Source: Klebsiella huaxiensis
Lineage (GTDB): Bacteria; Pseudomonadota; Gammaproteobacteria; Enterobacterales; Enterobacteriaceae
Direction of reading: 5' to 3'
Assembly: GCF_003261575.2 (NCBI RefSeq)
Contig: NZ_CP036175.1
Coordinates: forward strand, 620,001-684,000
Length of the DNA: 64,000 bases
This document shows, one piece after another, positions 54,038 to 62,801 of this stretch. Each line of letters starts with the position of its first letter. Positions within the stretch are counted from its first letter, which is position 1. Under the pieces are notes generated by a model. It searched no databases and was not told the origin of the DNA. It saw only the letters and a list, made by a program, of their open reading frames with translations. Position numbers and translations under genes: made by a program.

Positions 54038-54439
54038 ATGGCGAAAGAATTTGGTCGCCCGCAGCGCGTAGCGCAGGAGATGCAAAAAGAGATTGCTATC
54101 ATCCTGCAACGCGAAATTAAAGACCCGCGCCTGGGCATGATGACGACCGTTTCCGGCGTGGAAATGTCTCGCGATCTGGCCTATGCCAAAGTGTTTGTTA
54201 CCTTTCTGAACGACCAGGATGAAGCCGCTGTAAAAGCGGGTATCAAAGCGTTGCAGGAAGCATCCGGTTTTATCCGCTCTCTGCTGGGGAAAGCAATGCG
54301 CCTGCGTATCGTTCCTGAGCTGACGTTCTTCTACGACAACTCATTAGTAGAAGGGATGCGCATGTCGAATCTGGTAACCAGCGTGGTGAAGCATGATGAT
54401 GAACGTCGTGTGAACCCGGACGACAGCAAGGAGGACTAA
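54038..54439 (+). CDS. rbfA: Ribosome-binding factor A
   Basis: 133 residues from ATG 54038 (MAKEFGRPQRVAQEMQ). A KH-like fold protein that binds 30S precursors and is needed in the cold. The stop overlaps the ATG of truB by one base. Confidence 0.97.
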   Translation: MAKEFGRPQRVAQEMQKEIAIILQREIKDPRLGMMTTVSGVEMSRDLAYAKVFVTFLNDQDEAAVKAGIKALQEASGFIRSLLGKAMRLRIVPELTFFYDNSLVEGMRMSNLVTSVVKHDDERRVNPDDSKED

Positions 54440-55383
54440 TGAGTCGTCCTCGTCGTCGCGGTCGTGATGTGCACGGCGTATTGTTGCTGGATAAACCGCA
54501 AGGTGCGTCCAGTAACGACGTGCTACAGAAAGTAAAACGTATTTATAACGCCAACCGGGCCGGGCACACTGGTGCACTGGATCCTCTTGCGACCGGTATG
54601 CTGCCGATTTGCCTTGGGGAAGCGACCAAATTTTCCCAGTATCTGCTGGATTCCGATAAGCGCTACCGTGTGATTGCTAAGCTTGGTCAGCGTACTGATA
54701 CTTCCGATGCCGATGGGCAGGTCGTGGAAGAACGTGCGATGACCTTTAGCGCGGAACAGCTTGCTGCGGCACTCGACAGCTTCCGTGGGGAAACCCAGCA
54801 GGTACCGTCGATGTATTCGGCGCTGAAATACCAAGGGAAAAAACTGTACGAATATGCCCGTCAGGGGATTGAAGTACCACGTGAATCCCGACCAATTACA
54901 GTCTATGAGCTACTGTTCATCCGTCATGAAGGTGATGAACTTGAGCTGGAAATTCACTGTTCTAAAGGTACCTACATTCGCACAATTATCGATGATCTAG
55001 GTGAGAAACTTGGCTGCGGTGCGCATGTGATTTTCCTGCGTCGTCTTGCGGTCAGTAAATACCCGGTTGAGCGGATGGTGACACTGGAGCAGCTGCAGGC
55101 TCTGGTTGAGCAGGCTAATACGCAAGATATTCCAGCAGCGCAGCTTTTGGACCCGTTACTGATGCCAATGGACAGTCCCGCTTCGGATTATCCGCTGGTT
55201 AATATTCCGGAAACTTCGGCAGTATACTTTAAAAACGGTAACCCCGTTCGTACCTCGGGCGCGGGGCTGCACGGATTAGTTCGTGTGACCGAAGGTGAAG
55301 AAGAAAAGTTTCTTGGCATGGGTGAGATTGACGACGAAGGCCGTGTGGCTCCCCGTCGGCTGGTGGTTGAATACCCTGCCTGA
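54439..55383 (+). CDS. truB: tRNA pseudouridine(55) synthase
   Basis: 314 residues. The catalytic Asp is D48 in HTGALDPLATG. It makes psi55 in the T-loop of elongator tRNAs. A PUA domain is at the C-terminus. Overlaps rbfA by one base. Confidence 0.98.
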   Translation: MSRPRRRGRDVHGVLLLDKPQGASSNDVLQKVKRIYNANRAGHTGALDPLATGMLPICLGEATKFSQYLLDSDKRYRVIAKLGQRTDTSDADGQVVEERAMTFSAEQLAAALDSFRGETQQVPSMYSALKYQGKKLYEYARQGIEVPRESRPITVYELLFIRHEGDELELEIHCSKGTYIRTIIDDLGEKLGCGAHVIFLRRLAVSKYPVERMVTLEQLQALVEQANTQDIPAAQLLDPLLMPMDSPASDYPLVNIPETSAVYFKNGNPVRTSGAGLHGLVRVTEGEEEKFLGMGEIDDEGRVAPRRLVVEYPA

Positions 55384-55392
55384 GTGCTTTTC

Positions 55393-55421
55393 TTGCGATA
55401 AAAGGCTGCTGCGAGTAGAAT
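55393..55421 (+). promoter_or_regulatory. rpsO promoter
   Basis: TTGCGA (55393-55398), 17 bases, TAGAAT (55416-55421), placing the start about 100 bp before rpsO. The leader is the known site of S15 self-repression in E. coli. Confidence 0.75.
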
Positions 55422-55531
55422 ATCGCCGCTTAATGCCCGCCAAAGTGTTTTAACATTTTCGGGTGTTATATCAGGGGTTGCTGAATTAGAGATCGGCACC
55501 CTTTCTTTCTTTTAATTTTTGGAGTTTGAAA

Positions 55532-55801
55532 ATGTCTCTAAGCGTTGAAGCTAAAGCAAAAATCGTTTCTGAGTTTGGTCGTGGCGAAAACGACAGCGGT
55601 TCTACTGAAGTTCAGGTTGCCCTGCTGACTGCACAGATCAACCACCTGCAAGGTCACTTTGCAGAGCACAAAAAAGATCACCACAGCCGTCGTGGTCTGC
55701 TGCGTATGGTTTCTCAGCGTCGTAAACTGCTCGACTACCTGAAACGTAAAGATGTTGCACGTTACTCTTCGCTGATTGAGCGTCTGGGTCTGCGTCGCTA
55801 A
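55532..55801 (+). CDS. rpsO: 30S ribosomal protein S15
   Basis: 89 residues from ATG 55532 (MSLSVEAKAKIVSEFG). The 16S-binding region includes HKKDHHSRRGLLRMVSQRR. Early 30S assembly protein that also represses its own mRNA. Confidence 0.99.
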   Translation: MSLSVEAKAKIVSEFGRGENDSGSTEVQVALLTAQINHLQGHFAEHKKDHHSRRGLLRMVSQRRKLLDYLKRKDVARYSSLIERLGLRR

Positions 55802-55816
55802 TTCTGCGAGTTTCAG

Positions 55817-55842
55817 AAAAGGGGCCTCACGGCCCCTTTTTT
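55817..55842 (+). terminator. rpsO terminator
   Basis: AAAAGGGGCC (55817-55826), loop TCAC, GGCCCCTTTTTT (55831-55842). Only partly efficient in E. coli, so pnp is also read from rpsO. Confidence 0.9.
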
Positions 55843-55889
55843 CGACCGGGCGGCAGCAATTCACTGGAAACTCATGTATTGTTGCTATT

Positions 55890-55991
55890 AATGATCTTCG
55901 TGCAGAGGTTCGCGCGGCTAATGAGAGGCTTCATCCGCAGGGGCGGGTAAAGGTTGTCATTAGTCGCGAGGATGCAGGGGATCGGGTCATT
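55890..55991 (+). promoter_or_regulatory. pnp leader RNase III hairpin
   Basis: A long imperfect stem: AATGATC (55890-55896) with GGTCATT (55985-55991) at the base, and CGCGGCTAATGA (55913-55924) with TCATTAGTCGCG (55957-55968) in the upper part. In E. coli RNase III cuts this stem and PNPase then represses its own translation. Confidence 0.75.
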
Positions 55992-56042
55992 AGATATCGT
56001 ATCGTGGATACGATGTCATCGATATATAAAAAGGATAGAACT

Positions 56043-58178
56043 TTGCTTAATCCGATCGTTCGTAAATTCCAGTACGGCCAACATACCGTAACGCTGGAAA
56101 CTGGCATGATGGCGCGTCAGGCAACTGCCGCCGTAATGGTAAGCATGGATGACACTGCGGTATTTGTTACCGTTGTTGGTCAGAAAAAAGCGAAACCAGG
56201 CCAGGACTTCTTTCCGCTGACCGTTAACTATCAGGAGCGTACCTACGCTGCTGGTCGTATTCCGGGTAGCTTCTTCCGTCGTGAAGGCCGTCCGAGTGAA
56301 GGCGAAACGTTGATCGCGCGTCTGATTGACCGCCCGGTTCGTCCGCTGTTCCCGGAAGGCTTCGTTAACGAAGTCCAGGTTATTGCAACTGTCGTTTCCG
56401 TTAACCCGCAGGTTAACCCGGATATCGTGGCAATGATTGGTGCATCTGCTGCCCTGTCCCTGTCCGGCATTCCGTTCAACGGCCCTATCGGCGCTGCACG
56501 TGTTGGTTATCTCAATGACCAATACGTACTGAACCCGACTCAGGACGAGCTGAAGGAAAGCAAGCTGAACCTGGTTGTTGCCGGTACAGAAGGTGCTGTG
56601 CTGATGGTTGAATCCGAAGCGGAACTGCTGAGTGAAGACCAGATGCTGGGTGCTGTTGTGTTTGGTCACGATCAGCAGCAGGTTGTTATCCAGGCGATCA
56701 ACGACCTGGTAAAAGAAGCCGGTAAACCACGCTGGGATTGGCAGCCTGAAGCCGTAAACGAAGCGCTGAATGCGCGGGTTGCTGCGCTGGCTGAAGCTCG
56801 CCTGAGCGATGCTTACCGCATCACTGACAAACAAGAGCGTTATGCTCAGGTTGACGTGATCAAATCTGAAACCATCGCTACTCTGGTTGCGGAAGATGAA
56901 ACCCTGGACGCTAACGAACTGGGTGAAATCCTGCACGCTATCGAGAAAAACGTTGTTCGTAGCCGCGTACTGGCAGGCGAGCCGCGTATTGATGGTCGCG
57001 AAAAAGACATGATCCGCGGTCTGGACGTTCGTACTGGCGTACTGCCACGTACTCACGGTTCTGCACTGTTCACCCGTGGCGAAACTCAGGCGCTGGTTAC
57101 CGCGACCCTTGGCACCACCCGTGATGCACAGAACCTCGACGAGCTGATGGGCGAGCGCACTGACAACTTCCTGTTCCACTACAACTTCCCTCCGTACTGC
57201 GTAGGCGAGACTGGCATGGTTGGTTCTCCGAAGCGTCGTGAAATCGGTCATGGTCGTCTGGCGAAACGCGGTGTGCTGGCAGTGATGCCGGATCTGGACA
57301 AATTCCCGTACACCGTACGTGTTGTGTCTGAAATCACCGAATCCAATGGTTCTTCTTCCATGGCTTCCGTGTGTGGTGCTTCTCTGGCGCTGATGGACGC
57401 AGGTGTGCCGATTAAAGCCGCCGTTGCGGGTATCGCAATGGGTCTGGTGAAAGAAGGCGAGAACTTTGTTGTTCTGTCTGACATCCTTGGCGATGAAGAT
57501 CACCTGGGCGATATGGACTTCAAAGTGGCGGGTACCCGCGATGGTATCTCTGCGCTGCAGATGGATATCAAAATTGAAGGTATCACCAAAGAGATCATGC
57601 AGGTTGCTCTGAACCAGGCTAAAGGTGCGCGTCTGCACATCCTGGGCGTGATGGAACAGGCGATCAACGCGCCGCGCGGCGACATCTCTCAGTTCGCTCC
57701 GCGTATCCATACCATTAAGATCAGCCCGGACAAGATCAAAGACGTTATCGGTAAGGGCGGTTCTGTTATTCGTGCTCTGACCGAAGAAACCGGCACTACT
57801 ATCGAAATCGAAGATGATGGTACTGTGAAGATCGCAGCGACCGACGGTGAGAAAGCGAAGTATGCTATCCGTCGTATCGAAGAGATCACTGCTGAGATCG
57901 AAGTTGGCCGTATCTACAATGGTAAAGTGACCCGTATCGTTGACTTTGGCGCGTTTGTTGCCATTGGCGGCGGTAAAGAAGGTCTGGTTCATATTTCTCA
58001 AATCGCCGATAAGCGCGTTGAGAAAGTGACTGACTACCTGCAGATGGGTCAGGAAGTACCGGTTAAAGTTCTGGAAGTTGACCGCCAGGGCCGTGTCCGT
58101 CTGAGCATTAAAGAAGCAACTGAACAAACTCAGCCTGCGAACGCGCCGGAAGCTCCGGCCGCTGAACAGGGCGAGTAA
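56043..58178 (+). CDS. pnp: Polyribonucleotide nucleotidyltransferase
   Basis: 711 residues from a TTG start at 56043 with AAGGA upstream, as in E. coli (MLNPIVRKFQYGQ). Two RNase PH-like domains, then KH (IIGKGG-like VIGKGGSVIRALTEETG) and S1 (GRIYNGKVTRIVDFGAFVAI). Phosphorolytic 3'-5' RNA degradation, part of the RNase E degradosome. Self-regulated through the leader hairpin. Confidence 0.98.
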   Translation: MLNPIVRKFQYGQHTVTLETGMMARQATAAVMVSMDDTAVFVTVVGQKKAKPGQDFFPLTVNYQERTYAAGRIPGSFFRREGRPSEGETLIARLIDRPVRPLFPEGFVNEVQVIATVVSVNPQVNPDIVAMIGASAALSLSGIPFNGPIGAARVGYLNDQYVLNPTQDELKESKLNLVVAGTEGAVLMVESEAELLSEDQMLGAVVFGHDQQQVVIQAINDLVKEAGKPRWDWQPEAVNEALNARVAALAEARLSDAYRITDKQERYAQVDVIKSETIATLVAEDETLDANELGEILHAIEKNVVRSRVLAGEPRIDGREKDMIRGLDVRTGVLPRTHGSALFTRGETQALVTATLGTTRDAQNLDELMGERTDNFLFHYNFPPYCVGETGMVGSPKRREIGHGRLAKRGVLAVMPDLDKFPYTVRVVSEITESNGSSSMASVCGASLALMDAGVPIKAAVAGIAMGLVKEGENFVVLSDILGDEDHLGDMDFKVAGTRDGISALQMDIKIEGITKEIMQVALNQAKGARLHILGVMEQAINAPRGDISQFAPRIHTIKISPDKIKDVIGKGGSVIRALTEETGTTIEIEDDGTVKIAATDGEKAKYAIRRIEEITAEIEVGRIYNGKVTRIVDFGAFVAIGGGKEGLVHISQIADKRVEKVTDYLQMGQEVPVKVLEVDRQGRVRLSIKEATEQTQPANAPEAPAAEQGE

Positions 58179-58189
58179 GGTTGCCGTTT

Positions 58190-58210
58190 GCCCTCCGCAT
58201 TGCGGAGGGC
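58190..58210 (+). terminator. Hairpin after pnp
   Basis: GCCCTCCGC (58190-58198) and GCGGAGGGC (58202-58210), 9-bp stem with a 3-base loop, 12 bp past the pnp stop, no T run. Confidence 0.6.
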
Positions 58211-58285
58211 GTATTACGGGCAGGACGCCTTGTTTGCAGCCGGGGAACTGGACGTTCATCCAATCGTTGTCTTCGGGAGTGGGAA

Positions 58286-59170
58286 ATGAAGCCTTTTTTG
58301 CGCTGGTGTTTCGTGGCGACAGCTCTCACGCTGGCAGGATGCAGCAATTCTGCCTGGCGTAAGGACGCAGTCCTCGCGGTGCCATTGCAACCGACTTTGC
58401 AGCAAGAAGTGATTCTGGCGCGCATGGAACAAATTCTTGCCAGTCGGGCTTTAACCGATGACGAACGCGCACAGCTTTTATATGAGCGCGGAGTGTTGTA
58501 TGATAGTCTCGGTCTGAGGGCATTAGCGCGAAATGATTTTTCACAAGCGCTGGCAATCCGACCAGATATGCCTGAAGTATTCAATTACTTAGGCATTTAT
58601 TTAACGCAGGCAGGCAATTTTGATGCTGCCTATGAAGCGTTTGATTCTGTACTTGAGCTTGATCCAACTTACAACTACGCGCACTTAAATCGCGGCATCG
58701 CTCTGTATTACGGTGGTCGTGCTAAGTTAGCGCAAGATGATCTGCTGGCGTTTTATCAAGACGATCCCAATGATCCTTTCCGAAGCCTGTGGCTTTATCT
58801 CGCTGAGCGTAAGCTCGATGAGAAGCAGGCGCTTGAAGCACTGAGACAGCGCTTAGACAAGTCGGACAAAGAACAATGGGGATGGAACATTGTCGGGTTC
58901 TACCTTGGCGACATTAGCGAAAAAGAGCTAATGGACCGTCTGAAGGCAGACGCAACGGATAACACCTCGCTCGCTGAGCATCTCAGTGAAACCAACTTCT
59001 ATTTAGGTAAGTACTACCTAAGTCTGGGGGACAAGGACAGCGCTACGGCACTGTTCAAACTGGCGGTCGCAAACAACGTTCATAACTACGTTGAGCACCG
59101 ATACGCATTGTTGGAATTATCGCTCTTGGGCCAGGAGCAAGATGACCTGGCAGAATCGGACCAGCAATAG
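58286..59170 (+). CDS. nlpI: Lipoprotein NlpI
   Basis: 294 residues from ATG 58286; the upstream frame is not family-like. Lipoprotein signal with lipobox LAGC (C19), so it is outer-membrane anchored. TPR repeats (RGVLYDSLGLRALARNDF, YLGIYLTQAGNFDAAYEAFD, LNRGIALYYGGRAKLAQDD). It brings the protease Prc to MepS and scaffolds peptidoglycan hydrolases. The same neighbours as in E. coli: pnp and deaD. Confidence 0.97.
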   Translation: MKPFLRWCFVATALTLAGCSNSAWRKDAVLAVPLQPTLQQEVILARMEQILASRALTDDERAQLLYERGVLYDSLGLRALARNDFSQALAIRPDMPEVFNYLGIYLTQAGNFDAAYEAFDSVLELDPTYNYAHLNRGIALYYGGRAKLAQDDLLAFYQDDPNDPFRSLWLYLAERKLDEKQALEALRQRLDKSDKEQWGWNIVGFYLGDISEKELMDRLKADATDNTSLAEHLSETNFYLGKYYLSLGDKDSATALFKLAVANNVHNYVEHRYALLELSLLGQEQDDLAESDQQ

Positions 59171-59272
59171 CTGACGAACACATCAGCCCAATTTTTTTAT
59201 TGCCATCACCTTAACGGGTGAGGGCGTTGTTGTTCGTTAATACACCTACTTTGAGCCGGTTCACACTTTTCA

Positions 59273-59353
59273 ATGAAAATTACCGTAAATTTTCACGATG
59301 AGTTATGTAGACTGGCCGCCATTAATTTTGAGGCACACGTACTACATGGCTGA
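59273..59353 (+). CDS. yrbN: YrbN-like small protein / deaD leader peptide
   Basis: 26 codons: MKITVNFHDELCRLAAINFEA with a short tail ending VLHG. It matches the E. coli YrbN core FHDELCRLAAINFEA closely. Its last 8 bp overlap the deaD start in another frame, so it may couple to deaD translation. Confidence 0.8.
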   Translation: MKITVNFHDELCRLAAINFEAHVLHG

Positions 59354-61313
59354 ATTCGAAACCACTTTTGCAGATCTGGGCCTGAAGGCTCCCATCCTTG
59401 AAGCGCTTAACAATCTGGGTTACGAAAAACCATCTCCGATCCAGGCTGAGTGCATTCCGCATCTTCTGGGCGGCCGTGACGTTCTGGGTATGGCCCAGAC
59501 GGGTAGCGGTAAAACCGCAGCGTTTTCTTTACCGCTGCTGAACAACCTTGATCCTGAGCTGAAAGCGCCACAGATTCTGGTGCTGGCACCGACCCGCGAA
59601 CTGGCGGTACAGGTAGCCGAAGCAATGACGGATTTTTCTAAACATATGCGCGGCGTAAACGTGGTTGCCCTTTACGGCGGCCAGCGTTATGACGTGCAGC
59701 TACGCGCACTGCGTCAGGGGCCACAAATCGTTGTCGGTACCCCAGGTCGTCTACTGGATCACCTGAAACGCGGTACGCTGGATCTCTCTAAACTGAGCGG
59801 TCTGGTACTGGATGAAGCTGACGAAATGCTGCGCATGGGCTTTATCGAAGACGTAGAAACGATTATGGCGCAGATCCCGGAAGGTCATCAGACCGCTCTG
59901 TTCTCCGCCACCATGCCGGAAGCGATTCGTCGTATTACCCGCCGCTTTATGAAAGAGCCGCAGGAAGTTCGCATCCAGTCCAGCGTCACTACTCGCCCGG
60001 ACATCAGCCAGAGCTACTGGACTGCTTACGGTATGCGTAAAAACGAAGCGCTGGTGCGTTTCCTGGAAGCGGAAGATTTTGATGCGGCGATTATTTTCGT
60101 GCGTACCAAAAACGCGACCCTGGAAGTGGCCGAAGCGCTGGAGCGTAGCGGTTATAACAGCGCAGCGCTGAACGGTGACATGAACCAGTCCCTGCGCGAG
60201 CAGACTCTGGAACGTCTGAAAGATGGCCGTCTGGATATTCTGATTGCAACCGACGTGGCAGCACGTGGTCTGGACGTTGAGCGTATCAGCCTGGTTGTTA
60301 ACTACGATATCCCTATGGATTCAGAATCTTACGTTCACCGTATTGGTCGTACCGGCCGCGCGGGTCGCGCGGGTCGTGCTCTGCTGTTCGTTGAGAACCG
60401 CGAGCGTCGTCTGCTGCGTAACATTGAACGCACAATGAAGCTGACTATTCCAGAAGTCGAACTGCCGAACGCAGAGCTGCTGGGCAAACGTCGCCTGGAA
60501 AAATTTGCCGCGAAAGTTCAGCAGCAGCTGGAAAGCAGCGATTTGGATCAGTACCGCGCACTGCTGGCGAAAATCCAGCCATCTGCTGAAGGCGAAGAGC
60601 TGGATGTTGAAACTCTGGCCGCAGCGCTGCTGAAAATGGCTCAGGGTGAACGTCCGCTGATCCTGCCTCCGGATGCGCCGATGCGTCCGAAGCGTGAGTT
60701 CCGTGACCGTGACGATCGTTTCGAGCGTCGTGGCGACCGCAACGATCGTGGCCCGCGCGGTGATCGCCCTGAACGCAGTGGCGAAGATCGTCCTAAGCGT
60801 GAGCGTCGTGACGTTGGCGATATGGAACTGTACCGTATTGAAGTGGGCCGTGATGATGGCGTTGAAGTTCGTCATATCGTTGGCGCGATTGCTAACGAAG
60901 GCGATATCAGCAGCCGTTACATCGGTAACATTAAGCTGTTTGCTTCTCACTCCACCATCGAGCTGCCGAAAGGCATGCCGGGTGAAGTACTGCAGCACTT
61001 TACTCGTACTCGCATTCTGAACAAACCGATGAACATGCAGCTGCTGGGTGATGCTCAGCCGCGTCCTGAGCGCAGCGGCGAACGTCGCGGCGGCGGCGAG
61101 CGTCGTGAAGGCGGTCGTGGTTTCGGTGGCGGTGAGCGTCGTGAAAGCCGTGGGTTTGGCGGCGAACGCCGTGAAGGTGGTCGTGGTGATGGTCGTCGTT
61201 TCAGCGGCGAGCGTCGTGACGGTGGTAACCGCGCACCGCGCCGCGATGATGCCGGTGCTGCTCCGCGTCGTGATGACTCCGCAGGCCGTCGTCGTTTCGG
61301 TGGCGATGCGTAA
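59346..61313 (+). CDS. deaD: Cold-shock DEAD-box RNA helicase DeaD/CsdA
   Basis: 655 residues from ATG 59346. DEAD core: Q motif GYEKPSPIQ, AQTGSGKT, DEAD in VLDEADEM, SAT and HRIGRTGRAGR. A DbpA-like RNA-binding domain (about 485-560) is followed by an Arg/Gly-rich tail of ERR, GGRG and ERREGGRG repeats (about 575-640). It is about 26 residues longer than the E. coli protein, mostly in the two Arg-rich linkers. Acts in ribosome assembly and mRNA decay in the cold. Confidence 0.97.
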   Translation: MAEFETTFADLGLKAPILEALNNLGYEKPSPIQAECIPHLLGGRDVLGMAQTGSGKTAAFSLPLLNNLDPELKAPQILVLAPTRELAVQVAEAMTDFSKHMRGVNVVALYGGQRYDVQLRALRQGPQIVVGTPGRLLDHLKRGTLDLSKLSGLVLDEADEMLRMGFIEDVETIMAQIPEGHQTALFSATMPEAIRRITRRFMKEPQEVRIQSSVTTRPDISQSYWTAYGMRKNEALVRFLEAEDFDAAIIFVRTKNATLEVAEALERSGYNSAALNGDMNQSLREQTLERLKDGRLDILIATDVAARGLDVERISLVVNYDIPMDSESYVHRIGRTGRAGRAGRALLFVENRERRLLRNIERTMKLTIPEVELPNAELLGKRRLEKFAAKVQQQLESSDLDQYRALLAKIQPSAEGEELDVETLAAALLKMAQGERPLILPPDAPMRPKREFRDRDDRFERRGDRNDRGPRGDRPERSGEDRPKRERRDVGDMELYRIEVGRDDGVEVRHIVGAIANEGDISSRYIGNIKLFASHSTIELPKGMPGEVLQHFTRTRILNKPMNMQLLGDAQPRPERSGERRGGGERREGGRGFGGGERRESRGFGGERREGGRGDGRRFSGERRDGGNRAPRRDDAGAAPRRDDSAGRRRFGGDA

Positions 61314-61347
61314 TTAGCATTATCCGCTAACGTAAAGTAAATGATAC

Positions 61348-61378
61348 AGCCCCGATCTTTATGATTGGGGCTTTTTTT
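61348..61378 (+). terminator. deaD terminator
   Basis: AGCCCCGATC (61348-61357) with GATTGGGGCT (61363-61372) and seven T. Confidence 0.9.
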
Positions 61379-61387
61379 ATTTCTTTT

Positions 61388-61405
61388 GTACTCGTGTACT
61401 GGTAC
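61388..61405 (+). promoter_or_regulatory. TrpR operator of mtr
   Basis: GTACTCGTGTACTGGTAC, 18 bp, matches the TrpR palindrome (GNACT...AGTNC type). It overlaps the -35 position of a candidate promoter whose -10 is CATAAT (61419-61424). mtr is TrpR-repressed and TyrR-activated in E. coli. Confidence 0.8.
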
Positions 61406-61458
61406 AGTGCGTCACATTCATAATGAGATAAAGTATTTTCGACTGGAGATTTCGGCAA

Positions 61459-62703
61459 ATGGCGACACTTACCACTACGGCAACCCGACCGTCCTTGTTT
61501 GGCGGCGTGGTGATTATCGGCGGGACAATTATTGGCGCGGGTATGTTCTCGCTGCCGGTGGTCATGTCCGGTGCGTGGTTTTTCTGGTCGCTGGCAGCAC
61601 TGGTTTTTACCTGGTTTTGCATGCTGCATTCCGGATTGATGATCCTTGAAGCAAACCTGAATTATCGGATTGGTTCCAGCTTCGACACTATTACTAAAGA
61701 TCTGCTTGGCAGAGGCTGGAATCTAATCAATGGCGTATCTATTGCTTTTGTACTTTATATCCTGACCTACGCCTACATCTCCGCCAGCGGCTCGATCCTG
61801 CATCATACTTTTGCGGAAATGTCGTTGAACGTTCCGGCTCGAGCCGCAGGCTTTGGTTTTGCGCTGCTGGTTGCGTTTATCGTCTGGTTGAGTACTAAAG
61901 CGGTGAGTCGAATGACGGCCATTGTTTTGGGTGCGAAGGTCATTACCTTCTTTCTGACCTTCGGTAGCCTGCTGGGCCACGTTCAGCCGACAACATTGTT
62001 TAACGTCGCCGAACAAAATGCTTCGTATATGCCGTACTTGCTGATGACGCTGCCTTTCTGCCTGGCATCTTTTGGCTATCACGGCAACGTGCCGAGCCTG
62101 ATGAAGTATTACGGCAAGGATCCACGCACTATCGTTAAGTGCTTGGTTTACGGCACGCTGCTGGCGCTGGGGCTGTATGTCGTTTGGCTGCTGGTGACGA
62201 TGGGTAACATTCCACGTCCGGAATTTATCGGTATTGCACAGAAGGGTGGCAATATTGATGTGCTGGTTCAGGCGCTGAGCGGTGTATTGAATAGCCGTAG
62301 TCTGGATCTGCTGTTAGTTATCTTCTCAAACTTTGCGGTTGCCAGTTCATTCCTTGGCGTCACTCTCGGCCTGTTTGATTATCTGGCAGATTTGTTCGGT
62401 TTTGATGATTCCGCGTTAGGGCGCTTTAAAACCGCGATTCTCACTTTTATGCCGCCGATGATTGGTGGCCTGCTGTGGCCGAATGGTTTTCTGTATGCCA
62501 TCGGATATGCGGGTCTGGCAGCCACAATCTGGGCGGCAATTGTACCGGCGCTGTTAGCTCGTGCATCGCGTAAACGTTTTGGTAGCCCGTTGTTTCGCGT
62601 TTGGGGTGGAAAGCCGATGATTGCGCTGGTTTTACTGTTCGGTTTGGGTAACGTCATAGTGCATTTCCTGTCGAGTTTTAATGTATTACCGACTTATCAA
62701 TAA
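61459..62703 (+). CDS. mtr: Tryptophan-specific permease Mtr
   Basis: 414 residues, 11 membrane segments, HAAAP family (GGVVIIGGTIIGAGMFSLPV start). Proton-driven high-affinity tryptophan and indole uptake. GGAGA ribosome site. Its promoter carries a TrpR operator. Confidence 0.96.
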   Translation: MATLTTTATRPSLFGGVVIIGGTIIGAGMFSLPVVMSGAWFFWSLAALVFTWFCMLHSGLMILEANLNYRIGSSFDTITKDLLGRGWNLINGVSIAFVLYILTYAYISASGSILHHTFAEMSLNVPARAAGFGFALLVAFIVWLSTKAVSRMTAIVLGAKVITFFLTFGSLLGHVQPTTLFNVAEQNASYMPYLLMTLPFCLASFGYHGNVPSLMKYYGKDPRTIVKCLVYGTLLALGLYVVWLLVTMGNIPRPEFIGIAQKGGNIDVLVQALSGVLNSRSLDLLLVIFSNFAVASSFLGVTLGLFDYLADLFGFDDSALGRFKTAILTFMPPMIGGLLWPNGFLYAIGYAGLAATIWAAIVPALLARASRKRFGSPLFRVWGGKPMIALVLLFGLGNVIVHFLSSFNVLPTYQ

Positions 62704-62717
62704 TTGAATTTATAGCC

Positions 62718-62741
62718 GAGCCAGATTTAACGATCTGGCTC
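62718..62741 (+). terminator. Hairpin after mtr
   Basis: GAGCCAGAT (62718-62726) and ATCTGGCTC (62733-62741), perfect 9-bp stem with six A, not T, after it. Likely an mRNA-end structure. Confidence 0.5.
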
Positions 62742-62801
62742 AAAAAATATTCTCTTAATTTCTCTTACTATAAATATTGTCTTGAATAAGGGAATATTTA
62801 T

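Noticed and set aside
55776..56042. N-terminal extension of pnp reaching back into rpsO
   Set aside because: It would run through the rpsO terminator and the RNase III hairpin. The TTG at 56043 has a good ribosome site and gives the family start.
56016..58259. 747-codon open frame antisense to pnp
   Set aside because: pnp on the other strand is a clear full-length gene with family motifs. The antisense frame arises from its codon bias and encodes no recognisable motif.
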